A DNA stretch of 64,000 nt from Parasponia andersonii. Taxonomy: Eukaryota > Streptophyta > Magnoliopsida > Rosales > Cannabaceae. Positions 13,015 through 24,550 of the stretch are shown here, piece by piece. The stretch is taken from assembly GCA_002914805.1 (NCBI GenBank), contig JXTB01000094.1:436524-500523 (forward strand), read 5' to 3'. Position 1 is the stretch's first letter. Every line of letters starts with the position of its first letter. Made by a program: the position numbers and the translations under genes. The notes below the pieces were generated by a model, which was not told the DNA's origin, made no database searches, and worked only from the letters and a program-made list of their open reading frames with translations.

Positions 13015-13407
13015 TATAAAAGAAAATTTCGTAAGCACCTGGTCGAGACCAAGTGCGTTTATTTACATATATATATATTATATAAAAAAAAAAAATTTTG
13101 ACTTCTTTGGAGTTGTCGTATCGGCTTCAAGTAGAAACATCTCCATTATCTTCTTTTTTGTACATTACAAGAAAAAGAATAAAAATACAACAAAACCTAT
13201 ACTCAAAAATAGGGTTTATATATTTTGATCTAATCAAAATAAATTGCAAAAAAAAAAATTAAAACCTAAGGAACCATATAATTAACGACCAAATATCAAC
13301 CATACATCCATCATATGATAACTCATCCATTCATTATCAAATACATATAAAAATTAATACAATACTCACTCATGCATACAAATAATTAATACTATATACT
13401 CATATAA
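11674..13407 (-). other. Untranslated leader of the Angela-like element
   Basis: This is about 1.7 kb of non-coding, AT-rich sequence between the primer site and gag. It is poor in open frames on both strands. A long leader is usual for BARE/Angela elements. It contains TA microsatellites at about 12935-13010 and 13066-13080, and two related short G/C-rich patches near 11838 and 12030. Confidence 0.7.
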
Positions 13408-13421
13408 CCGCTCTGGTACCA
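13408..13421 (-). other. Primer binding site of the Angela-like element
   Basis: The minus strand reads TGGTACCAGAGCGG two bases after the LTR end. This is one substitution from TGGTATCAGAGC, the complement of the initiator-methionine tRNA 3' end used by plant copia elements. It fixes the minus-strand orientation and the LTR boundary. Confidence 0.9.
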
Positions 13422-13423
13422 AT

Positions 13424-15477
13424 TGTTGGATTTAAAAACGATTTTTCGCAGTGAAAGATTGGCCCAAGAACATTCAAAAATTTTCTCAAAACAATTGACT
13501 ATATGAGTGCATAGTATTAATTCATAGAAAATAGGAATATACAAAGAGAATAGATCTAATACCTCTTATAGCCTATCAGCGGATCCTAGCTTTATTGTCT
13601 TCTAAACCACGATCTTCCAATCTAAGCCTCAAGCACAACTAGATGAACGTGTGGGCGTTGCGTACAATTTCTTAAACTCACATACTTTAGGCACTTGCAA
13701 TTTTTTCAACACATGAGATTACAAGAGTTTTGTTCTACATAGAATAGGAAGACACTCTTTTTTTTCTCTCTAGTTTATGGAGGCTATAGAAAATAATACA
13801 TATTATTCTTTCTTCTGCTCTATATATATATATTTATTACTATTTAATAAATAATTATATTAATCATATCAATATATAGATATAACTTTTTTAAAAAAAA
13901 AAAACGTTACCTTTTGTTTATAGGAAATGTGAGTTTCTTTTTTTAAAAAAATGATTTTATATATATATATTTATTTAAATTAATTAATCTAATTAATTAA
14001 TATATATATATATATATCTATATAAATTAGCAGATGACTATTTCACTTTCAGTCAGTTTCCCAATTTCTATTTATCTAATTATCTCATAATTAGATATTT
14101 TTAAATTCAAAATTTAAACAAATTAGGAAACTTATCTCTCCATAAATTTAAATTAATTAATTCAAAATTAATTAAGCAATTAATTAATAACAATTATTAA
14201 TTACTAATAGATAAACTATTTATCTTGACAAAGTGTGCAGTAATAGAAATAATGTAACAGTGTTTATAAAAGGTGGAATTAAGGACCTATGGATCTGTAA
14301 TTCAAGCTCCAATAAATTATGACAATTAATTAAACTCGTTAATTAATTTGTCTAATTTATTAATTCCAGTATTACTCTACTAAAAATCTAGAATTGCACT
14401 CTTGAAGTTACAGAATTAATTTACTCAGAAAACAGTGAGCAGTCCATCGATTTAATCATTACATATAGTTCAATATTTCATAGACAATTCATAATTGGAG
14501 CTATGTTATATTCCGTTTACTTATCCAATTACATCTTTATCCTTGTGTACCATTGATTCTCTAATGAACAATTAATTTATAAATCTATTATAAATTAAGT
14601 ACTCGAATTGTTCAAGTCCTGAATCAATATACAAAGGAATCATTTTTTTAGCTTCCTAATGGAAGGAATGGATTCCATATTTGTAAGTTACATTCCTAGC
14701 TACTCATTTCATCATGCTCCCAAGATACAACTATTTCGATCTGTTTAAAAAAAAACCTTTAACAAGTATGTCAAAGAACATAATATTATAAATAGGAGTC
14801 TATAACTACTCAGGATTAAGATTGATCTGCATATGATCATTTAGTGATATTATTTGAACTCTCAATAGTTAACGGAATTTATGTGAGATTCAAAACATGT
14901 CTGGTCCAGTATTATATAATCGAATTATATATAGTACCTCTATTATGATGTCAACACATCAATATTCAAGATAAGACTATTACATTCTCAATGTTAATGG
15001 ATCATACTAATAATATTTAATTAAAGATCCCAAACTTTAATTAATTATTACGAACTATATTTAGTTTATTATCCATAAATTTAATCCCCATGCATATAAC
15101 ACTTATATACTAAATTTATGGTCACATAAATAAATTAGGGATTTTCTGATATTTAAAAACATACAAATTATGTACAAATTCAAATAAAAAACTGTCATTT
15201 TATTAATTCAGCAAATATCCAAAATATATATATATATATAGGGCACCAATCCAGTAGGTATTTTTTTTTTTTTACCTATGTATAGATATCAATTTGGCCA
15301 ATGAAAATTTAGCATGCATATTTTTTTATTATAAAAAATAAGAGAAAGAAAGAGCAATATACGTCTTTTCATGCACTTCATTATAATTATTGGATTACTA
15401 TTAAATGGTGATCCAATGACTAAAAAAAAAAATACCTACTCATAGGTAAAGAAAAAAAATACCTATTGGATTGGCAA

Positions 15478-15532
<55 letters not shown>

Positions 15533-15552
15533 TTTAGGGCGTAAACCTAACA
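13424..15552 (-). repeat. 5' LTR of the Angela-like element
   Basis: The repeat is 2129 bp as it stands, including the small inverted-repeat element and its TA flanks at about 15229-15529. Without that insertion it is about 1.8 kb. Its ends are TGTTAGG and CCAACA on the minus strand. Confidence 0.9.
15241..15479 (+). mobile_element. Small inverted-repeat element in a TA microsatellite (copy 1)
   Basis: This 239-bp segment starts GGGCACCAATCCAGTAGG and ends CCTATTGGATTGGCAACC. The outer 39 or so bases form an imperfect inverted repeat ending in ACCTATG / CATAGGT. TA repeats flank both sides, and no coding frame is present. The matching site in the 3' LTR (about 7641-7661) lacks the element, so the insertion came after the retrotransposon landed. 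A second copy lies at 29951-30188. It behaves like a MITE that prefers TA repeats, similar in habit to the rice micron element. Confidence 0.82.
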
Positions 15553-16851
15553 GACAGCTAAGCTTACGAACAACAAAAGTTATGTCGGGACGAGAAAGAG
15601 TCAAGTATAAGAGACGACCAATGAGACGTCGATAGAGAGAAGCATCAGGAAGTAAATCACCTTCAGAAACACTAAGCTTAAGCTTAGGATCCTTGGGAAT
15701 TGAAAGGGGCTGAAAAGCAAGAAAACTAGTATCTTCAAGTAACTATAACGTATAATGACGTTGAGAAAGAAAACTAACTTTTGTCAGGTGAAGCAATTTC
15801 AAGGCCCAGAAAAGCCTTTAATGAATCGATAACCTGAGAATTAGGACCAGTGATGACAATGTCATCAACATAGACAAGAAGAGCAACAAAAGACGAACCG
15901 GACCCTTTAGTGAAGAGAGAATTATCAGACTTCGATTGAATAAACCCGAAAGAGATGAGAGCACTAGAAAACTTGGAATTCCATTGCCGAGAAGCCTATT
16001 TAAGGCCATAAATAGACTTATGAAGGCGGCAAACTAAAGGAGCACCAGTGGAAGAAAACTCCCCCTGTTGAGCAGAACCAAGAGGAATATCCATATACAG
16101 TTCCTCAAACAAATCGCCATTCAAGAAAGCATTATTGACATCTAGCTGAACAAGATGCCAACGTTGACTAGCAGCTAAAGCCAAAAGAACCTTGACAGTA
16201 ACCAGTTTTGCCACAGGTGAAAAAATCTCAAGAAAATTCAAAACTTGTTGTTGAGTGTACCCTTTAGCTGCGAGACCAGCCTTGTGCCGATCAACAGACC
16301 CATCTGCCCAATATTTAATCTTGTAAATCCACTTATAACCAATGGAATGTTTGCCTTAGGGTAAAGAAACAATGGACTAAGTGTGATTATCAGCCATGGC
16401 ATCTAACTCAGCTTACATAGCCTTTCTCCAAAGAGGAAATTGGACGGCTTGATGATAAAACTGAGGCTCAAATTGAGCAGAGACATTCAGGACCAGAGTT
16501 CGAAAAGATGGAGAGAGAGAATCATACGACAAGTAACGATATAAAGGATACACAGTAGAACAATCAGGCAAAGAAGAATGATTGAGTATATTACAGTGAT
16601 AATCTCGAAGATGAAGGAGGGTGTCGGATCCTGGAAGATTGACGAACAGTGGAAGCTGGACATAAGACAACATCAGAACAAGAAGAAGTATCAGTAACAT
16701 CAGCTAGAGACACACAACGAGTGACTGGATGCTCAACTGCGGGAGAAATAGCAGAACTAGAAAGGGGTAAAACAAGATCTAGAAACAGATCAACAAGATT
16801 GTCTTGAGAAGTCACAGTATGAAAAGGAAAACAATCCTCATGAAAGACCAC
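15553..16851 (-). pseudogene. Reverse transcriptase and integrase tail of the Ale-like element
   Basis: Minus-strand frames carry FSPVAKLVTVKVLLALAASQ, QLDVNNAFLNGDLFEELYMD and CRLHKSIYGLK (15996-16241). The VDD region follows in a shifted frame at 15818-16009 and 15553-15800. Frames at 16413-16851 cover the linker between integrase and RT. Stops and shifts are frequent. The reading resumes across the nested insertion at 6250. Confidence 0.85.
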
Positions 16852-16869
16852 ATCCTTAGAAACAAAAAC

Positions 16870-18060
16870 CTATTTTGTTTGAATGTCATAAATTTTATAG
16901 CCCTTCATAGCTAGTGGATAACCAAGGAAAACACATATTCTGGCAAGAGGCTGAAATGTTGTACAATGAGAGGGAAGTGTAGAGGCAAAAACTACGCAAC
17001 CAAACACTCGAAAGAAATCATAAGATACAGGAAAACCATATGACAGTTCATAAGGTGTTATATTACGAAGCAATGGAAAAGGAGTCCTATTAATGAGAAA
17101 AATAGTTGTAAGCACACACTCAGACCAAAATTGCAACTGAACCCGAGAATGAAAATAAAGAGCATGTGCTACATTGAGTAAGTGTTGATGTTTTCTTTCT
17201 ACTACAAAATTTTGTTCCGGCCTATCCACACATGAAAATTGATGAAGGACACCCTTATCATCAAAGAAATCAGTGAAAAGCAATTCTCTAGCATTATCAA
17301 ACCGAAAAACATTGATTTTGGCATGAAACTGAGTATCAATCATATTGAAGAACTTGGGAATAACAGTAGCTACATCAAATTTATGTTGAAGCAGAAAAAT
17401 CCAAGTAAAACGACTGTAGTCATCTTCCAAAGTGAGAAAATACCAATTTTCTGAATATGAAGTAACATGATATGATCTCTAAATATCACGATGGATCAAA
17501 TCAAATGGGACAGAGGCCATATTATTTCGAGAATCAAAAGATAATCTACGTTGTTTAGCAAAAGGACAAATGTAACAAGGACCATCCCTTCGAAATTTAG
17601 GTACATCAAACTACAACTGATCGCTCAAGGTATCCAAACACTTAAAAGATAAATGACCAAGCCTATTATGCCAAACAATAGCTGAAACTTTATGAATGCG
17701 AGATGATTGTGAAATTCTACACACAATCTCCTTTGAAGTAATACAAGCTAGATCAAGAACATATAAGCCATCCAACTTGTCACCCCTGCCAATCGTGGCC
17801 TTACTGCACAGATCTTGAACGGTGAAAGAAGAAAGAAGAAAACTAACAATGAGCTGTGAATCCGTGGTGAGTGCACTTACAGAAAGGAAGTTAAAGTGAA
17901 ACTCAGGAACATATAAAATATCTTTGAGTACCAAAGCAGGACAGAGTCTAATATCACCAAACAAACTTACAGGAATACAAGTATGATTAGGCAAAGTGAC
18001 AGTGGAATTGGATATAGGCTTCAAAAAGACAAATGCATTAGCATTGGAACAAATATGCTA
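16870..18060 (-). pseudogene. Pre-integrase and integrase of the Ale-like element
   Basis: 17611-18024 holds the end of the protease/pre-integrase region, including VWHNRLGHLSFKCLDTLS. 16870-17430 holds the integrase core: DDYSRFTWIFLL, FRFDNARELLFTDFF, RPEQNFVVERKHQHLLNVA, SECVLTTIFLINRTPFPLL and FGCVVFAS. The second catalytic Asp is kept in the FDNA context, but stops between the blocks show that it is inactive. Confidence 0.88.
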
Positions 18061-18199
18061 AGAAGCTCTGGAATCAACTATCCAATAACGGGTGGAGAGA
18101 AAAGCATCACTTAGAGAAACTGAAAAACATGTACTTGTGGTGTATGAAGTGCTGGGTGCATCATCACTTACTGTTTTGACTGAAACAGCAAGATGAGAA

Positions 18200-19380
18200 G
18201 ACAACACATTCATTAGTTATTGATACTGATTAGTATCCAACAAGAAACTTTCAACAACAGGTTTATCAGTTGGAGCAGCAGAATTATTTCCACATTGAGT
18301 AGAAACCTAATTGACATTTTCAACATTGTGTTGAGAAGAAAAATTATCCCTCTGTCGTGGCTGAAGACTAGGTGGATACCTATGCAATTTATAGCACCTG
18401 TCAATGGTATGTCCATGACATTGACAGTGCGTGCAAAATGGCCTTTCTTTCTTTTGTCCCTTGAATCCACCATATTGATTGTTCCTCTATTTCCCCAAGA
18501 ATTAAACTGACCTAAGTTAGGAGATGAAGTCTTGGGAACATTAGCCTAAGCAGCAAAGGCCATAGTATTAGCTGAATCAGAAGCAGTAATCCCAACTTTC
18601 CGCTGATGTTCATCTTGAGAAATTAAGGCAAACACTTTGTTTATAGGAGGCATCGGGTCCAAAGCCAAGACTTGACCTTGGATGTGAGCAAAAGAGTCAT
18701 GTAACCCCATAAGAAATGACATGATATATTCCAGCTGATAACAGTCATTTAAGGCCTTGACACCACCACATGTACACTTGCCACAATTACATACTGGCCT
18801 ATAGTTGTTTAATTCGTCCCATATAGACTCAAGTTTTGTAAAATAGACACTGATTGATTGTTGTGATTGAGAAAGATTCATTAATTTACGGCGCAATTGG
18901 AAAATTTGAGGACTATTACTTTGCAGAAATCCTTCCTTTAAATCAATCCAAATTTCTCAAGCAGATTCAACATATATGATACTAGCAGAGATATCTTTAG
19001 AAACCGAATTCAAAATCCAAGAAATCACAATGTTATTATTCCTAACCCAGGTAGGACGAAGTGAAAGATCAGTACCTGAGGGTTTGGAAATTGAAGCATT
19101 AATGAACCCTAGCTTGTTTTTTACTGAGAGAGCAATTTGCATCGCACGACTCTAGGAAGCATAGTTATCGCCGGAGAGAGGCTGTGAAACTAGAACTAAA
19201 CCAGGGCTATCTGAGTGATGCAAGAAGAAAGGACTCGAAGGTTCATCAATGGCAGACCGAACCACATTCTGCAAAGGATCAGCCAACGCATTTGAATCAC
19301 TAGGAGCCGTGAGAGAAGAATCAAGAAAGGAACGTAATCAATCGAGTGAAAGACAATCGTTGAATTGAGCTTCGGCAATG
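18200..19380 (-). pseudogene. gag of the Ale-like element
   Basis: Broken minus-strand frames (19196-19378, 18957-19142, 18546-18896, 18213-18473) give a typical Ale gag: RRKLMNLSQSQQSISVYFTK, LESIWDELNNYRPVCNCGKC, SFLMGLHDSFAHIQGQVL, and a partly readable zinc-knuckle region. At least three frame breaks separate the pieces. Confidence 0.85.
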
Positions 19381-19415
19381 GAGGTTCGAGAAAGAAGAAG
19401 AAACAGTGGGTATTC

Positions 19416-19427
19416 GCTCTAATACCA
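19416..19427 (-). other. Primer binding site of the Ale-like element
   Basis: The minus strand reads TGGTATTAGAGC directly after the LTR. It differs by one base from the initiator-methionine tRNA complement TGGTATCAGAGC. Confidence 0.9.
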
Positions 19428-19591
19428 TATTAAGCTAAAATGAAAGCTTGAAGAAAGCTTCTCATCTATTCCAGAATCGTACAACTATGTTTTATATACA
19501 AGTGTTGATAAATAGGACAGCTAAGCAACAACTAATCCATAACTAACTAAGCTAACTAATTAACAAACTAACTAATATTTAAAGACTAATA
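19428..19591 (-). repeat. 5' LTR of the Ale-like element
   Basis: This 164-bp repeat is the partner of 5763-5929. The termini are TATTA and TAATA. Confidence 0.88.
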
Positions 19592-19819
19592 ATATATATA
19601 TATATATATATTTATGTATACACATAACCATGCATGCATGATGCATGAAATTATAAAATAACATACGTTTAAAAGGAATCAGCATGCATATAGATAATTA
19701 AGAGAGTTAACACGTTATTTAATGCATAAATCTCATGTATGTATATGAAATGTTGCGTCAATTTAGAGTAGATAAAGTTTAGTGCAAAATATACACATGT
19801 AAAAGAAATATTTATAATT

Positions 19820-20460
19820 AAATTGCATATAATATAGACTGATCATTACAAATATCACAATTATATATTGAGATTTGAGCATAGAATATTATCACGTGTA
19901 TAGATAATATAAATCGAGACAATCAATTTTACTGTTAACTCGAGACAATCCATTTTGGATTAGATTTTTTATTTTTATCTAAGTATAATCACTTAGAAAA
20001 AATGCCAGTTGCAAATAGATCTGAAAATAATAACGCTAGAAGCTTCGTTTACTTGAACACATATATGTACATTTCTAGACTTTATTTTTGAAGAAAGAAC
20101 TATTCCCACTTTATAAGGGCAGCGGCCATGTCATGACCACATATTAAATTTAAGCCATTCAAGCAAATAATTTGTCGTTCGTCAACTTGTAATTGAATTC
20201 CGAGAGTGTTCAATCGCCTTCTTGTCGGTAGCCGAGGCTTTTGCAAATTGTACATGGCAGTGATAAGGACTCGTTTAACAATGATCAGCAGGAGGAAAAG
20301 TCTTCTAAGGATGTACCATTATATGCTTGAGAAACGAAATTGTGGCTAGCTAGCTTTAGAGCCAGTGTAGTATTGTTGTGCTGTGCTGCTTAGAATTTAT
20401 TATTCCTACTAAGATGTAAGCATGAATTAAATCTAGAATTTCTAGTTTTTTAAAATTGTT
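19820..20460. repeat. 641-bp duplicated segment, copy 1
   Basis: The segment from AAATTGCATATAATATAG to TTTTAAAATTGTT is repeated at 20462-21102 with the same length and only five substitutions by eye. A single N separates the copies. No gene is visible in either. The pattern suggests two haplotypes placed in tandem. Confidence 0.93.
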
Positions 20461-20461
20461 N
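20461..20461. other. Single-N assembly join
   Basis: One N sits exactly between the two 641-bp copies. Confidence 0.95.
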
Positions 20462-21102
20462 AAATTGCATATAATATAGACTGATCATTACAAATATCAC
20501 AATTATATATTGAGATTTGAGCATAGAATATTATCACGTGTATAGATAATATAAATCGAGACAATCAATTTTACTGTTAACTCGAGACAATCCATTTTGG
20601 ATTAGATTTTTTATTTTTATCTAAGTATAATCACTTAGAAAAAATGCCAGTTGCAAATAGATCTGAAAATAATAACGCTAGAAGCTTCGTTTACTTGAAA
20701 ACATATATGTACATTTCTAGACTTTTTTTTTGAAGAAAGAACTATTCCCACTTTATAAGGGCAGCGGCCATGTCATGACCACATATTAAATTTAAGTCAT
20801 TCAAGCAAATAATTTGTCGTTCGTCAACTTGTAATTGAATTCCGAGAGTGTTCAATCGCCTTCTTGTCGGTAGCCGAGGCTTTTGCAAATTGTACATGGC
20901 AGTGATAAGGACTCGTTTAACAATGATCAGTAGGAGGAAAATTCTTCTAAGGATGTACCATTATATGCTTGAGAAACGAAATTGTGGCTAGCTAGCTTTA
21001 GAGCCAGTGTAGTATTGTTGTGCTGTGCTGCTTAGAATTTATTATTCCTACTAAGATGTAAGCATGAATTAAATCTAGAATTTCTAGTTTTTTAAAATTG
21101 TT
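20462..21102. repeat. 641-bp duplicated segment, copy 2
   Basis: Same extent as 19820-20460. The differences I count are C/A near 20699, A/T in the T-run near 20727, and C/T, C/T and G/T changes near 20797, 20931 and 20942. The sequence after 21102 is unique. Confidence 0.93.
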
Positions 21103-22119
21103 GCGAAAAGTCGTTGGATTATATAATTCGGTGCCAATAATCAGTTCTGAAATCTTATCAAATAGTTTGTTTTTAAAAGTAATTTTAACACTACTTATAA
21201 TAAGCTAGAACAAAATAAAATAAGTTTTTCAAACACTAGTTGTAACAGAAATAATTTTATTATGACCAGAAGCAAGATGTAAAAGCAGTTTTTTTTTTTT
21301 TTTTTTGAAGGGAGAGGTAAAAGCAACTTCAAATTGGATCGATCTCCTAATCATAGTCCCATGCCAACCATCAAATGACCTAAGCAGGGTTTATAGGCGC
21401 CTCAAAACTTTTCATGACTAAATTAGTCTTCATGACTATATTAGTCTTACATTTGTGTTGCTGCGTTAAAGTAGTCTGTGTCAAACATATATACCTGAAC
21501 AGTTAAATGTACTATAAATCATTATTAAAAAAAAAAAAAAGCCCTAGCCTGAGTGTAGTTACGTGCATGCAAGTTCAAGGGCTGATCAAGTAGTCTAGTC
21601 TACGAAAACAAAACCCTACCCATCCATGATTCGCCGCCACCTTCTATTGATTATATATAGACTCCATATTAGTTTAAGACGAAAAGAGTTAATTATTAAT
21701 TTTTTTTTCGGTGAAATCGGAGTTTATTTTATTTTTTTATTTTTATACTTGCATATTGCTAATAAAAATAACATTGTCTTGTGTGTTTTGGCATTCCTCA
21801 TCATAATGAGCAGTGTTACGCAGCCAAACAACTAATTTAAGTCAGGAAATGAGTCGGTTAATATTTAATGTTTAACTTCATTAATATGGCAACTTAGAAT
21901 CCGACAATATGAGAGAAACAACAATCAAAGTCCAGTCAACATTTACTACCTTAATTAGTTCATGATTTTACGTTCGCAATTAGGGTTAAATAGCATTTTT
22001 ATTTCAATAGTAAAATAAGATTTTTCGGCACCATTAGTCCTCAATCTTTGATTCTTTTGCCATATTAGTCTCTAACTTTTTTATTTGGGTATTTTAATCC
22101 CCAACCGTACAGTTTAAGA
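21103..22119. other. Intergenic region
   Basis: I see no gene. T-rich runs occur at about 21291-21306 and an A-run at about 21527-21540. Confidence 0.5.
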
Positions 22120-22129
22120 GCAATTTGAT

Positions 22130-22692
22130 CATTTTCCTCATCTTCGGTTACGTTTTCCGTTGCCTTATCGGACGTGTCACACATCTGCTTTCCTTAGATA
22201 ATTTATTAGTTATGAGGCAAATTGCTTATATATGGAGAAACTGAATAAAAGTTCAGAACTTTCCTCTCAAAATCGCCTTTTTCTTCCTGAGTCATATGAG
22301 ATTTGAATTTATATTGAGCTTCGGGCCTTTTCTGGCTGTTACAAATTTTAAATTTATGAAAAATATATATGCCGAGGACCTGAGGTTTAGATTCTGGATT
22401 TTTTATGTATTTCATTGTTTTGGGTATAAGAAAATTTTGCAGTTGAAGTTTGGATTTCGTTGAGGATGATAACTTGGGAGCAAATTCTGATCCGAGACCG
22501 AGACCGAGGCTTTGTATTTTGTTTTTTACAGGTATAATATAACGCTAGGGAAGAGAAAATGGAGTGTGATTTTTTTATTTTTCGTTCTTTAGCTGTATTT
22601 TACAAAATTGTCCTCTGGTTAAAAGGATATATTGAGCCACATTTGATAAGCCGACGGAAAACATAACAGAAAATGGGGAAAGGGATATCTTA
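22130..22692. mobile_element. Possible foldback or MULE-like non-autonomous element
   Basis: The left end (CATTTTCCTCATCTTCGG, then TTACGTTTTCCGTTGCC, 22130-22165) is an imperfect inverted repeat of the right end (GCCGACGGAAAACATAACAG then AAAATGGGG, about 22640-22680). The similarity runs about 50 bases. The interior has no convincing coding frame. The ends resemble terminal repeats of small Mutator-like elements, but I cannot define a target duplication. Confidence 0.45.
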
Positions 22693-22699
22693 ATTCAAG

Positions 22700-23057
22700 C
22701 GTGCACACCAAGACCAATTAATACTCAGCAATAATGAGTTTTTAATTATTTATTTACTTTGTTAGAATGTGTTTGAAAGTGCGAAAAGAAACCTGATCTT
22801 ATTAAAACGATAATATGTGTGATGTGACTGTAAGAAATAGATCGAATAAAACCTAATACAATAGTAGAGTCTTTCAAATTGTGAGGAAAAAGTTTGTTAA
22901 GAAACCATGACTAGCATGTGTCTACAGCGAAGAAAGCTTGAGGACTTGAACACAAATACGGAAGGATTCGAATATCGAGAGTCCGAGGGTTAGAGATCTT
23001 CTACGTCCAAATTTCTTTAGGGTTCAATGATTTCTCACTCTACGTATAGAGTAGGCA
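22700..23057. other. Intergenic sequence
   Basis: No gene or repeat recognised. It ends at the start of a copia LTR. Confidence 0.45.
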
Positions 23058-23593
23058 TGTTGTAGTATTTTCATAATAATTATAATTATTGATTATACTA
23101 ATTTGAATTTATTAATTTGAATTATTTCAAATAGACAGTTATATTGTGGTCGTTATCAACTTGTGCCTTATCTCAAACGTTATTTAAATCTAATTTTAAA
23201 AAAAATGATAAAAAACGTGTCCTTTAATAAGACATGTCTATTAATTGAAATAATACATTTTTTTTTTTTTTGCATTGCTTCAGTTATTATATATATGTAC
23301 TATTAAAGTTTTTTTTTTAAGTATTGATTTACTGATTATTATTTTTTTTTCTTACAAAAAAACTTAGCTATTAAACATTCAATTGAGTTCGTCTTTCTTT
23401 TAGTACGCAGACTAAAAGAGAGAAGATTAGAGTCTGGGCATTGTATCCTGGGGACAGGTTTTCAAGTAGCCACCTGCAATTTTGAGATATTTCTCTAGTG
23501 GAAAAATATTGTCTTTAAGACCGTATCTTTGATACACCTTGCCCAATTTCACAGTTTCTCTATTTTCTAGTTTATCCTAAACATCCCACAACA
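23058..23593 (+). repeat. 5' LTR of the plus-strand copia element
   Basis: The start is set by alignment with 28210. The end is inferred from CCCACAACA at 23585-23593, which mirrors the TGTTGTAG start. Because the other LTR is truncated, this end has no independent support. A block of about 17 bases (near 23096-23113) is present here but absent from the 3' copy. Confidence 0.65.
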
Positions 23594-23617
23594 ATTTAAA
23601 GACAGTATATTTTTCCT

Positions 23618-24550
23618 ATGGCTTCTCAAGTAATTAAAATTCCTACTAATATAGAGAAACTTGAGCGAATTGAAGGAGAGTCTTTTCAACGATGGTTGCT
23701 GAAAATACATTACTATCTTACTTTTAACCGGGTTGCCTATGTCCTTCAAGTTCCCTATCATAATGGCAATCTAGTTAATGGTGATGAGAATAATGTGGTG
23801 GAAAATAGCAACAGACAACAATCTACTACTGGAGCAATCTCTACTGGATTCCACACACAAAGCAATCAACCAATAGAGTATAACCAAAATCAATTGAAAT
23901 GGCTTGAAGATGATTACATATGTCGTGGGATGATTCTGAATGCAATGAGTGATCCCATCTTTGACATATTTCGTCATGATCTTACTGCTTTGGAATTATG
24001 GAATGCAGTACAAGCAAGGTATGTGACTAACGATGCTGGAAATCGTTCTTTTCTGATAAATAAATATATTGAATTTCGTATGGTGGATTCCAAATCTATT
24101 GTTGATCAAGTGCATGAGATGCAACAAACTGCCCAAGATATTGTGGCAATCGGTGAGCCCATAACTGAGAACTTTCAAGTTTCAACTATTATCGGGAAAC
24201 TACCTTCTTTATGGAAGGATTACCGTACAATATTGAAACATAAGAAAGAATCTTATTCTATGGAAGAATTGCTTCAACATATTCAAATTGAGGAGCAAGC
24301 GCGCAAGCATGATCAACAAGAGGAAAAGGAAGTGAAAGAAAAAGTGCATCTTGTTGAGGATACGAAGCAAAAAGAAAGCAAAGAAACTTCTAAGAAGAAA
24401 AAATGGCCAAAACATGGATAAAAGAACAATTTCAAGAAGAAGGGTAGTGGTCAAATTCAAAAGAAGAAAGGTTCTTGTTTTGTTTGTGGAAAACTTGGAC
24501 ATTTGGCTAGAGAATATCGTTTTAGAAAGGGTCAGAATTCTGCACAAGTG
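23618..24550 (+). pseudogene. gag of the plus-strand copia element
   Basis: A 267-codon frame (23618-24421) opens MASQVIKIPTNIEKLERIEG and contains the gag core (LKWLEDDYICRGMILNAMSD, ALELWNAVQARYV, TIIGKLPSLWKDYRTILKHK). After a stop near 24419 a shifted frame supplies the zinc knuckle CFVCGKLGHLAREYRF, in which the last cysteine of CCHC is Tyr. The start follows the putative LTR end by only 24 bases, leaving little room for a primer site. Confidence 0.85.

Larger units (their letters stand above)
6260..15552 (-). mobile_element. Nested Ty1/copia retrotransposon, Angela/BARE-like
   Basis: This minus-strand element sits inside the Ale-like pol gene. Its long LTRs run TGTTAGG...CCAACA at 13424-15552 (5') and 6260-7674 (3', containing an N gap). 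The LTR opening (TGTTAGGGTTTATGC on the minus strand), the length of about 1.8 kb without insertions, the long untranslated leader and RT text such as MYAMLCTRPDICYVVGIVSR all resemble the Angela/BARE-1 lineage. The lineage call is an inference. The gag-pol frame has several stops and shifts. The first 340 bases of the two LTRs differ by roughly a dozen substitutions by eye, so the insertion is not very recent. The flanks (GATGA at 6255-6259, GACAG at 15553-15557) do not form a clean target duplication. Confidence 0.92.
5763..19591 (-). mobile_element. Ty1/copia retrotransposon, Ale-like, interrupted by a nested element
   Basis: The element reads on the minus strand. Its short LTRs lie at 19428-19591 (5') and 5763-5929 (3'). 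A primer site touches the 5' LTR and a polypurine tract (GAGGGGGA on the minus strand, about 5930-5938) precedes the 3' LTR. Both flanks read ATATA (5758-5762 and 19592-19596), which fits a 5-bp target duplication but is weak evidence inside a TA repeat. Removing the nested insertion leaves about 4.5 kb, the usual Ale size. The gag and pol text (RPEQN-VVERKHQHLLNVA, DVNNAFLNGDL) matches Ale/Retrofit-type copia. Many stops show that it is dead. Confidence 0.9.

Noticed and set aside
19820..21102. A CRISPR-like or satellite array
   Set aside because: There are only two long copies with no spacer structure, and the N at the joint points to assembly.
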